From assembly GCA_031286245.1 (NCBI GenBank), contig JAITUO010000160.1, forward strand, positions 1 through 6,187: a stretch of DNA of 6,187 nt, in the 5' to 3' direction. The DNA comes from Coriobacteriales bacterium (GTDB taxonomy: Bacteria > Actinomycetota > Coriobacteriia > Coriobacteriales > UBA8131). The notes under the pieces are model-generated. The model searched no databases and was not told the DNA's origin. It was given only the letters and a program-made list of their open reading frames with translations. Positions 1-5,832 of the stretch are shown piece after piece. Numbering within the stretch: position 1 is the stretch's first letter; each line of letters begins with the position of its first letter. A program made the translations under genes and the position numbers.

Positions 1-398
1 ACGTGGTTTTCTTGATTTTGTTCCATGCTTCCCTGGATTGTCTCGCTGTAGAGGTGTTTGGCCCGTTCCACGAAAGCCTTAAAAGCTATTGGGATATTTG
101 CGATCTCGCCTTTAGCTTCTGCGATGGGTTTTCCAGTCTCCTGTGACAGTGTCTGTGCCAAGCGCTTTTTGTCCTTCTCCACAAGATCAACAAACCGCAT
201 CAAAATCTCGCCACGCTCATAGACCGGGATTTTTGCCCAGACCTTCTGAGCGGCTTTGGCTTTCTTGACTGCATTCTTGACGTCGGCCTCGGTTGCCGCT
301 GGTACTGTGTCGATGACTTTACCATTGGCTGGATTAATTACCTCGATCACTGCTTTATCGGATGCATCGACTGGTTTGCCACCGATGATCATCTTCAT
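1..398 (-). CDS. NAD(P)-dependent aldehyde dehydrogenase, N-terminal part (runs off the left edge)
   Basis: The first 132 codons of an aldehyde dehydrogenase superfamily protein, whose members usually have 450-500 residues. They oxidise an aldehyde to the acid (or acyl-CoA) with NAD(P) in the cytoplasm. Seen here: the INPANGKVI strand at residues 21-29, a helix with VWAKIPVYERGEILMR (about 53-68), and the ETGKPIAEAKGEI segment (87-99), all standard for the N-terminal part of the cofactor-binding domain. The catalytic Cys and Glu lie outside the window, so the substrate cannot be assigned. Succinate-semialdehyde, lactaldehyde or another small aldehyde are all possible. The start is ATG at 398, with GGGAGG at 407-412 and an 8-base spacer; a second ATG two codons later is spaced less well. 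The gene lies 18 bp behind the FIST gene on the same strand, so the two are probably co-transcribed. No promoter fits in the gap. Confidence 0.93.
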   Translation of the reverse strand, partial: MKMIIGGKPVDASDKAVIEVINPANGKVIDTVPAATEADVKNAVKKAKAAQKVWAKIPVYERGEILMRFVDLVEKDKKRLAQTLSQETGKPIAEAKGEIANIPIAFKAFVERAKHLYSETIQGSMEQNQENH

Positions 399-416
399 TT
401 TCTATACCTCCCGCCT

Positions 417-1580
417 TTAACCAGCAAAGCCGGTGTAGCTGAGCATCAAGCCGCCAGTTGAATTATTGCCGTCATCCTCAAAGCCGTATTCGCCGAATGT
501 GAATTCCATGATGAATGGCACATCTCCGACAGCCTGTTGAACTGCTGTAACTACCTCGTCGATGCGCTCCCCGATACCAGCACGTCGACCGCCGCAGTGT
601 ACCAGGTGGAAAGCTGCAGCCTTGCTGCCCATCTTGTTTTTCAGCTGTTCAATGCAATCGGCTGCAGAGGAAATCAACTCATCTACCGTTGCTTCCATGC
701 GGATAACCGCTGTCTTCTCGGCAAGATTGGCGCCGATATTCATTGAGAAATCGTCATTGCCATTCATCGGATGACGGATAGCAGTAAGGTCGCCTAGTCG
801 ATCCTTGACCCCCAGGGGTGAGGTAATGGTATAGACCAATAGATCGCCACCTTTCAGAGAGTCGACTGGTACACCAGCCCATTCAGCATACTTCTGGAGA
901 GCAGGTTTGTTGTCGATTTCAACTAAAACGCGGTTGTCAACCACCTTGGTGATGATACCAACATCGCCAGTCTCGCGGTAGGCACCAGTGAACAGGTTGG
1001 TCATCTGTGCTCCATAAAAGAAAGCTACGATGACTCCGTCGGCAAAGACATCCTGACCAGCGAACAGCATCCACTCACCGACGATGGCATTGTCTGCCGC
1101 ACTGCCGCCGAACATAGGCACCCTGCCGATGACATCAGTTATCCCCTTGATATAGAACTCTTCTTCGCCAGGCGATGCGGCGAGATAGTAGCAGTCTGGC
1201 GCACAGTCTTTACCTGCATTCTGCATGGCTTCCAGTGCTACTTTTCGGCCAGTCTGCCGGGCGTCACCATCTTTCGCTGAACCGGATACTCCGACAGCCA
1301 GATTTTCGTCTGCAAATGCCATGATACCAACGAAACCGTCATCACTGCCAATGAATCCAGCAGGAGTTATTACACCTGTGAATGAGGTATTGCCAAGCAC
1401 CGGGACTCCGGGCAGCTCCTCAGCGATTCCAGCAAGTAATTTGTCAGTGTCATACACCACACTGGAATAGGCGAATGCGATTTTGACGTCGGATAAACCG
1501 GTTTTAGCGCCGGCTGCCGCTTGCTTACCTGCTTGATAAGCGTCTGCTTCTGTACTTTGGCCAACATTACTGATTAGCAT
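417..1580 (-). CDS. Stand-alone FIST domain protein (predicted small-ligand sensor)
   Basis: A 387-residue protein that matches FIST_N plus FIST_C and carries no attached output domain. FIST domains were described as predicted intracellular sensors of small ligands, possibly amino acids; no enzymatic activity is established. Seen: an N-terminal alpha/beta part with AYSSVVYD (37-44) and VLGNTSFTGVITPAG (61-75); GGSAADN (158-164), typical of the FIST_N/FIST_C junction; and the C-terminal FTFGEYG (360-366) followed by NNSTGGLMLSYTGF, the usual FIST_C ending. There is no signal peptide or membrane segment, so it should be cytosolic. The frame is open further upstream (to 1661), but the start at 1580 is chosen because AGAGGAGG sits 7 bases before it, and the extra 27 residues would run through the -10 box and are not FIST-like. 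It is the first gene of a likely operon with the aldehyde dehydrogenase. It may sense or bind that pathway's metabolite (inference). Confidence 0.9.
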   Translation of the reverse strand: MLISNVGQSTEADAYQAGKQAAAGAKTGLSDVKIAFAYSSVVYDTDKLLAGIAEELPGVPVLGNTSFTGVITPAGFIGSDDGFVGIMAFADENLAVGVSGSAKDGDARQTGRKVALEAMQNAGKDCAPDCYYLAASPGEEEFYIKGITDVIGRVPMFGGSAADNAIVGEWMLFAGQDVFADGVIVAFFYGAQMTNLFTGAYRETGDVGIITKVVDNRVLVEIDNKPALQKYAEWAGVPVDSLKGGDLLVYTITSPLGVKDRLGDLTAIRHPMNGNDDFSMNIGANLAEKTAVIRMEATVDELISSAADCIEQLKNKMGSKAAAFHLVHCGGRRAGIGERIDEVVTAVQQAVGDVPFIMEFTFGEYGFEDDGNNSTGGLMLSYTGFAG

Positions 1581-1587
1581 AGTATTG

Positions 1588-1595
1588 CCTCCTCT
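1588..1595 (-). promoter_or_regulatory. Strong Shine-Dalgarno that fixes the FIST start
   Basis: AGAGGAGG on the minus strand, 7 bases before the ATG at 1580. The longer reading of this frame, from 1661, has no comparable site, so this motif decides the start. Confidence 0.85.
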
Positions 1596-1626
1596 GTTTT
1601 GATTACCACCCTTATTTGTAAGCCAT

Positions 1627-1654
1627 ATTATATTGCATATAGCCGATTGCATAT
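1627..1654 (-). promoter_or_regulatory. Candidate promoter of the FIST-aldehyde dehydrogenase operon
   Basis: An exact TATAAT lies at 1632-1627 on the minus strand, predicting a start near 1620 and a leader of about 40 bases. No good TTGACA is found at 16-18 bp spacing. Instead the 9-mer ATATGCAAT occurs twice in direct orientation (1654-1646 and 1640-1632), 14 bp apart, covering the -35 area and abutting the -10. This could be a regulator half-site pair, or a coincidence in AT-rich DNA. Confidence 0.5.
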
Positions 1655-1676
1655 GACGCACATCGACGCACCCCTC

Positions 1677-1704
1677 AGCCAGATCAGTGGTGACTTATCT
1701 GGCT
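1677..1704. promoter_or_regulatory. 28-bp palindrome upstream of the FIST promoter (operator or hairpin)
   Basis: AGCCAGAT (1677-1684) is perfectly inverted as ATCTGGCT (1697-1704). Inside it, AGT (1686-1688) and ACT (1693-1695) also pair, leaving a 4-base GGTG centre and one mismatch. The element therefore has 11 of 12 half-site positions paired. No T-tract follows on either strand, which argues against an intrinsic terminator. The centre is about 70 bp upstream of the predicted FIST start, a position that suits an activator site. The regulator is not known. Confidence 0.5.
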
Positions 1705-1714
1705 TGGCTAATGA

Positions 1715-1880
1715 AAATTTTGCCGCAAAAAGGCACTTGTTGTATGGTTTTCTATGTGATTTAATTCGACATGTTTTCAAATGCGACTCATCTACCAGGC
1801 CTTTTAAAATTCATAGGAAAAAAAGCGACCTCCCACCCCATAGAAAATCGTACAAATGGGCCCTTTTTGCGGAAATATTT
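1715..1880. repeat. Long inverted repeat: two 42-bp arms around an 82-bp spacer
   Basis: The arm at 1715-1756 pairs without gaps with 1839-1880, at 33 of 42 positions. Both arms contain CCGCAAAAAGG, then six unmatched bases, then TTGTANGNTTTTCTATG; the 11-mer is perfect and the 17-mer matches at 15 positions. The unmatched six are flanked by well-matched blocks, so the blocks are probably what is conserved. A related CATAGGAAAA occurs once more in the spacer at 1812-1821. There are no clear target-site duplications and no coding capacity. It could be a pair of divergently oriented regulator sites, a long-range RNA hairpin, or a small dispersed repeat. The choice cannot be made from this window. 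Confidence 0.65.
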
Positions 1881-1982
1881 CATACACGGAGATGTGGACG
1901 AGGTTTTCCTTGTCAGGTAGTGGCTATCGGAACATCATTCGATCGCGTAATAAAGCAAATCAGCGTTTTGACTGTCTTGATT

Positions 1983-2015
1983 GCCTTGACATAGCCGAAC
2001 CGAGCATATCAAGGC
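1983..2015. promoter_or_regulatory. Inverted repeat upstream of the apbE promoter
   Basis: GCCTTGA (1983-1989) is perfectly inverted as TCAAGGC (2009-2015), with AT/AT pairing two positions further in and a loop of 19 bases in total. The centre lies about 74 bp upstream of the predicted apbE start. No T-tract follows, so it looks more like an operator than a terminator. TTGACA at 1986-1991 lies inside it, but no -10 sits at a useful distance from that hexamer. Confidence 0.4.
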
Positions 2016-2060
2016 TTAAACGATGATAAAGCCAGTGGCGTGCCAGTAGTCATAGGTAGT

Positions 2061-2066
2061 TATAAT
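2061..2066 (+). promoter_or_regulatory. Candidate -10 box of the apbE promoter
   Basis: An exact TATAAT, predicting a start near 2073 and a leader of about 26 bases. The hexamers at 16-18 bp upstream (around 2037-2044) do not resemble TTGACA, and no extended TGn motif is present, so an activator may be needed. Confidence 0.45.
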
Positions 2067-2098
2067 GACAAAGCAGACACACAACACGAAAGCTGATT

Positions 2099-3172
2099 AT
2101 GAGCACAAACACCCATACCAACAGCAATAACGACAAAGCCAACATCCGCATCGGCAGCAACAAGGCGCCCGATCTTATCCCCATGGAAGACCAATACTGG
2201 CAAACTGGGCCAGATGAGTCGGGCTTGTTAAAAGCCAACTTCTTTGCGTTTAACACAATTGTCTCGGTGATTTCGTATGGTTCTGTAGAAACAAGCAGCC
2301 AAGCCTTCGCTATGGCGCGTGACGAGTGCCGGCGATTCGAACGACTATTCTCGCGGACGCTGCCGCATTCCGATATAGCAAACATCAATCAATCTGGCGG
2401 CAACGAGGTCGAGATCGATTTCGATACACATACGGTTTTGAAAGCTGCACAGTATTATTGCCAACAGAGTCAAGGTATGTTTGATATAACAATTGGTCCT
2501 GTGGTCGCTTTATGGGATTTTCAGCAAGGGATTATCCCCAACCAAGAGCAGCTTACATCGGCACTCTGCCATGTCGATTGGCAAGGTTTGCATCTACGTA
2601 GAACCACTTTAAGCGACATTACCGGTGATTCCAGCAGCGATGATATCAACACTCACTACTACGCTCATCTCGACGATCCAAAAGCCGCAATTGACCTGGG
2701 CGGAATCGCTAAAGGCTACATTGCAGATCGCCTGGCTGAAGTGTTTAGATCGCAAGAACTAAATAACTTCTGCATCAATCTGGGTGGCAATACACTCGCC
2801 AGCGGTAAAAAACCGGATGGATCAGCCTGGCGGGTCGGTGTCCAAGACCCCCAAAACCCCAATGCCATTCTGCAGACCATCGACGCCATTGATGTGTCAG
2901 TCGTCACCAGCGGAGTATACGAGCGCTGCTTTATCGAAAACGGAATCCTGTATCACCACATTCTCAATCCAAAGACTGGCTACCCAGTCGCAACCGATGT
3001 GGCCGGTGTGACAGTTGTAGCTCAAGCCTCAATCGATGCCGAAGGTTATTCGACGACCTTATTAGCCATGGGGATAAAACCGGGCACCGAGTTCGTAAAA
3101 CAGCACCCTGAGATCATCCAAGCAGTCTTTGTAAACTTTGAAGGGCATATCGTTATGGTCAACAGATCTTAG
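2099..3172 (+). CDS. apbE: FAD:protein FMN transferase (ApbE family), no export signal
   Basis: A 357-residue ApbE-family flavin transferase. It uses FAD to attach FMN through a phosphoester bond to a threonine in FMN_bind domains. Seen in order: FNTIVSVISYG (51-61), FERLFSRTLPHSDIANIN (80-97), FDITIGPV (128-135), IDLGGIAKGYIADR (198-211), NLGGN (227-231), VVTSGVYERC (268-277), HHILNPKTGYP (286-296) and AEGYSTTLLAMG (314-325). These are the family's hallmark blocks and the length is normal. Most ApbE proteins are exported lipoproteins. This one begins with about 45 polar residues rich in Asn, Ser and Thr, with no hydrophobic stretch or lipobox, so it should act in the cytosol. Two oddities: a polar insert at about 173-193 before the DLGGIAKG block, and Glu315 where the metal-binding Asp of a D-G-x-S-T motif is expected. 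The ribosome binding site before ATG 2099 is weak; the next ATG (2183) has none. The gene converges on the flavinylated reductase that is its likely client. Confidence 0.93.
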   Translation: MSTNTHTNSNNDKANIRIGSNKAPDLIPMEDQYWQTGPDESGLLKANFFAFNTIVSVISYGSVETSSQAFAMARDECRRFERLFSRTLPHSDIANINQSGGNEVEIDFDTHTVLKAAQYYCQQSQGMFDITIGPVVALWDFQQGIIPNQEQLTSALCHVDWQGLHLRRTTLSDITGDSSSDDINTHYYAHLDDPKAAIDLGGIAKGYIADRLAEVFRSQELNNFCINLGGNTLASGKKPDGSAWRVGVQDPQNPNAILQTIDAIDVSVVTSGVYERCFIENGILYHHILNPKTGYPVATDVAGVTVVAQASIDAEGYSTTLLAMGIKPGTEFVKQHPEIIQAVFVNFEGHIVMVNRS

Positions 3173-3210
3173 GCAGGATGATAACTCTCACAGATATGTC
3201 TAGGAAAATA

Positions 3211-3251
3211 CAGCGGGCACTGAATGACGATTTATCATTCAGTGCCCGCTG
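3211..3251. terminator. Hairpin terminator between converging apbE and reductase genes
   Basis: A perfect 17-bp stem, CAGCGGGCACTGAATGA (3211-3227) against 3235-3251, with a 7-base loop. Read on the minus strand the stem is followed by TATTTTCC, a modest U-tract that suits termination of the reductase transcript 83 bases after its stop. Read on the plus strand it is followed by AACAAAAT, so termination of apbE would rest on the stem alone. It is placed 38 bp after the apbE stop. Confidence 0.85.
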
Positions 3252-3259
3252 AACAAAAT

Positions 3260-3298
3260 AGGCTGAACGCCAAATCAGGCTAAACACCAAATCAGGCT
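3260..3298. repeat. 17-bp tandem repeat in the reductase 3' untranslated region
   Basis: AGGCTGAACGCCAAATC (3260-3276) is followed directly by AGGCTAAACACCAAATC (3277-3293; 15 of 17 identical) and by the first five bases of a third unit. It lies between the reductase stop and the terminator hairpin and is not translated in any supported gene. It may be slippage-generated, or part of a 3' RNA element. Confidence 0.8.
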
Positions 3299-3333
3299 GG
3301 CATGTTTAGCACCTTCTTAGCCATTAAAACTGA

Positions 3334-5376
3334 TCAACGAGCCTGTGAGATAGCATCCATAACGGCTTCGATCAGGGCATGGCTGGAGATAGTCGCACCA
3401 CTGACAACATCAACCTCTGCTGAGTTAGCTGTCACTATGGCTTTCGGCATGTCACTCCAGACCAGATCGGTGATGCCAGCAGTTTCATGGTGTTCAACGA
3501 TGTCGATGCTGATTATCTTGCCATCAATGTACTTGACCTTGACTTTGACAAAGCCATGCAGGCCTTCTCCAACACCTAGATACTCATTGGAGCCTAAGAC
3601 AACTTGAGTACCACCTTGCTCGATTGCCAGAAGATCATTGCCTGTCAAGTTTGGATTCGACTCAATCTTTTCGTAAACGATCCCCTTTGGCAATGGCGTT
3701 TTCTCCGCCAGGCTAACACCGACAGCTCGTCCAGTGTAGAGGCATTCCGCGATATTGCCACCAGCTTCATAGGCTCCCGCCCAGAAACTACCCAGCTCAC
3801 CGGCGGAATACAAACCGGGGATCGGGTTACCCAAGGTGTCTAAGACTTCACATTTGATGTTACGTCTTGGCCCAGCCTGACTGTTCACGATGGCTGGATA
3901 AAGCCGAACAGCGCAAAGATTGGCAGTATCAAGGGCCTTTAAAGTACGAGCATCGCGCAGGAATTCCAGATCAACACCGCTGGCGCAATAGGAGTTATAG
4001 TCAGCAACTGTCTTAGATAAAGTGGCTGCGTCAATGCCGATTTTTGCAGCAAGCTCCTCTGCAGAAGCTGCTGTTATCACCAGTGAATGGTCGATCTTTG
4101 GCACTTGGTTATCGGTGTCTGCCACGATATTGAAGATCGCCCACATCTGATTGGGGAGCTGCTGGTTCTGCATCGTGTCACCGACACGCAAGTGTCCGTG
4201 TTTGTGGTTCCCATGCTCTGCGGCAAAGCGCTTGCCGCGAGAATCGATGTGGATGCACTCGCCACCCTGCAACCAACGATAACGCATCGTACCGGAGAAG
4301 TAACAACGGTCTTCTTCAGGTAGTTTTGGCAACAGCCATGGTCCGGACAAGCCAGTCATATGCCACATTTCTGCTCCGGCAGACATACCCATGATCACAC
4401 CATCGCCAGTGTTGTAAACAGAGCCAATCGGATAGGTCTCATAGCGTTGAGCCAGAGCACCAAGCATTGCCATGTTAGCTTCCATGCTGCCGGTGGTCAG
4501 AGCGACGCCATTTAAGGCTCGCACGTTGACCTTGTCACCCATTCTGTCGACAACAACACCTAAGACGGTCTTGGATACCGGGTCTTGAATCAACGAGACT
4601 GCGGGGGACTCCATCCAGATATCGATTGTATCTGCACGGTCGACTACCTGCTTACGCATGCCTTTCCATAGACGCTTCTCATGATTGTCCGGGCCATCCA
4701 ACGAGGTCCAGTAGGAGCGTCCATCATTCCATGTCCCATCAGGCAAGATCGGGTATTCTCCAAATGAAGCCGTACCATCATCACGGTGACAGAGGTATTC
4801 GCCGATCTCGTAATCAGCAAGGATAACTTCTCCCCACCTATCAACCCAGAAATCCATAGGTCTTCTATTGCCAGGATTGAGCACGGTCATCAACTCGCCG
4901 ACTCCCAGAGAAAGCAGCCAGTCTTTATTCTCTGCACCACCCTTGGCCATGAACTGGATGATCTCCGGCGTGGCACTGGGCATGCCTTGGCTCATGGCAA
5001 TCATGTACTCAGTGCCGTCTTTTTCGTTGTCCCAAGCCAGACAGTATTGTTCACAGACCTTGGAATTACCGCCTTCTTCACCATAGGGTGCTTTTTCGAG
5101 CAGCAGGATCCTTTTTACGCCCGCCTCGGCTGCGGATACCGCAGCAGCGGCTCCAGCCAGTCCGAACCCTACAACAACAGCGTCGTACTCGGCATCCCAC
5201 TTGATGCTTTCGTGGTAAGCAACAACTCCAGCCTCCTGGGTATCGGCGGTTTCGGAGCATCCCACCAGCGATGCTCCTGCTGCCCCTGCCAGAGCTCCGG
5301 TCAGAGCTATGCCAGCTCCACCCAGGAATTGGCGACGGGACAATCCAGTTTCTTTCATTTTCAAATCTTCTTTCAT
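3334..5376 (-). CDS. Tat-exported lipoprotein flavin reductase: FAD_binding_2 plus C-terminal FMN_bind
   Basis: A 680-residue flavoprotein of the fumarate reductase/flavocytochrome c superfamily, expected outside the cytoplasmic membrane. A Tat signal SRRQFL (13-18) and a hydrophobic segment (21-36) end in the lipobox LVGC (Cys40), so it should be a lipid-anchored Tat substrate. The FAD-binding Rossmann motif is GFGLAG (70-75) with Glu94 at the end of the second strand. The C-terminal FAD contacts are at about 502-553 (NPIPGLYSAGE, then AGGN). The FMN_bind domain covers about 598-680 and has D656-VVSGAT-I-S664, with Thr662 the expected FMN acceptor. There is no CxxCH haem site. By position, the fumarate-binding His and Arg of Shewanella FccA correspond to Asn498 and Glu537, so fumarate is an unlikely substrate. 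Electrons should pass from a membrane donor, not in this window, to FMN and then FAD. ATG 5376 is preferred over ATG 5358 because AAAGGGG lies 7 bases upstream. The gene converges on apbE. Confidence 0.92.
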   Translation of the reverse strand: MKEDLKMKETGLSRRQFLGGAGIALTGALAGAAGASLVGCSETADTQEAGVVAYHESIKWDAEYDAVVVGFGLAGAAAAVSAAEAGVKRILLLEKAPYGEEGGNSKVCEQYCLAWDNEKDGTEYMIAMSQGMPSATPEIIQFMAKGGAENKDWLLSLGVGELMTVLNPGNRRPMDFWVDRWGEVILADYEIGEYLCHRDDGTASFGEYPILPDGTWNDGRSYWTSLDGPDNHEKRLWKGMRKQVVDRADTIDIWMESPAVSLIQDPVSKTVLGVVVDRMGDKVNVRALNGVALTTGSMEANMAMLGALAQRYETYPIGSVYNTGDGVIMGMSAGAEMWHMTGLSGPWLLPKLPEEDRCYFSGTMRYRWLQGGECIHIDSRGKRFAAEHGNHKHGHLRVGDTMQNQQLPNQMWAIFNIVADTDNQVPKIDHSLVITAASAEELAAKIGIDAATLSKTVADYNSYCASGVDLEFLRDARTLKALDTANLCAVRLYPAIVNSQAGPRRNIKCEVLDTLGNPIPGLYSAGELGSFWAGAYEAGGNIAECLYTGRAVGVSLAEKTPLPKGIVYEKIESNPNLTGNDLLAIEQGGTQVVLGSNEYLGVGEGLHGFVKVKVKYIDGKIISIDIVEHHETAGITDLVWSDMPKAIVTANSAEVDVVSGATISSHALIEAVMDAISQAR

Positions 5377-5383
5377 TCAGTAA

Positions 5384-5390
5384 CCCCTTT
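5384..5390 (-). promoter_or_regulatory. Ribosome binding site that decides the reductase start
   Basis: AAAGGGG on the minus strand, 7 bases before ATG 5376. The in-frame ATG at 5358 has only a GAAGA-like sequence before it, so the longer protein (six more residues before the Tat motif) is preferred. Confidence 0.65.
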
Positions 5391-5460
5391 CAGGTTCCAG
5401 CCATTTAAACTCTTTTCCACACTTTTGAGATGCTGTCTCCTTTCATTTACTGGCCAATAT

Positions 5461-5501
5461 TTCTCAGGTGGAGAAGACCTTTGCCGATGTATTTCGGCAA
5501 A
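5461..5501 (-). promoter_or_regulatory. Two adjacent hairpins in the probable reductase leader
   Basis: TTTGCCGA (5480-5487) is perfectly inverted as TCGGCAAA (5494-5501) around a 6-base loop. Next to it TTCTC (5461-5465) pairs with GAGAA (5471-5475). They lie about 85-125 bases before the reductase start. No T-tract follows either, so they are not simple terminators. They could be leader RNA structure or a protein site. Confidence 0.4.
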
Positions 5502-5832
5502 ACGATGTCTATCCAGGAGATGACGGTTTTAAGAGATTTCATCCTGAATACAGCCATCGTTATTAACACCGCGGTCGGCAACAAGTTGCGGCCGCAGGTA
5601 TTATGCAATCGGGTTGACTTACTGAAGACAGCAATACCAACAGTTTATGTATCAAGCAGGTCAGGGCAGGAGTTGCCTGCTTGTAATCCATCTTCCATTT
5701 ATGATCTCGACGATCAGCTTCTTCCATAACACTCCAAGTCGAGTACGGCCTTAAGAGCCAAGTCCTCACCTGTTATGCGGCTGTTTTCCCTGTGATTTGA
5801 AAGCGGATGCTGAAGATGTCTAAGCCATGTTT

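Larger units (their letters stand above)
1581..2098. other. Divergent intergenic control region between FIST and apbE
   Basis: A stretch of 518 bp with no convincing gene. A 131-codon plus-strand frame crosses it, but that frame runs through both the FIST promoter and the inverted repeats. In order the region holds: the FIST -10 box (1627-1632), a palindrome (1677-1704), two inverted 42-bp arms (1715-1756 and 1839-1880), a second inverted repeat (1983-2015), and the apbE -10 box (2061-2066). The layout is roughly mirror-symmetric: each gene has an exact TATAAT without a recognisable -35, and a dyad centred about 70-74 bp upstream of its predicted transcription start. That pattern would suit activator-dependent promoters (inference). 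Confidence 0.7.

Noticed and set aside
1581..1661. A longer FIST protein starting at 1661
   Set aside because: The added 27 residues span the -10 box and are not FIST-like; AGAGGAGG points to the ATG at 1580.
1599..1994. A 131-codon plus-strand open frame in the intergenic region
   Set aside because: It begins inside the FIST leader, runs through the FIST -10 box, the palindrome and both inverted arms, has no ribosome binding site, and shows no recognisable domain.
3334..5376. Calling the large flavoprotein a fumarate reductase or succinate dehydrogenase subunit
   Set aside because: The family fold is shared, but the substrate-binding His and Arg appear replaced, there is no haem domain, and it carries a C-terminal FMN domain and a Tat lipoprotein signal.
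4786..5523. A 245-codon plus-strand frame opposite the reductase N-terminus
   Set aside because: It is antisense to a clear Tat/FAD-binding coding sequence and its translation is Cys/Ser-rich without domain character, a shadow frame.
5602..5612. TATGCAATCGG, also present in the FIST promoter area (1653-1643, minus strand)
   Set aside because: A single shared 11-mer in 6 kb on two strands is expected several times by chance, so it is not evidence for a common operator.
5430..5729. A 99-codon plus-strand open frame right of the reductase
   Set aside because: No ribosome binding site, no domain recognised, and it overlaps equally plausible minus-strand short frames and a leader hairpin.
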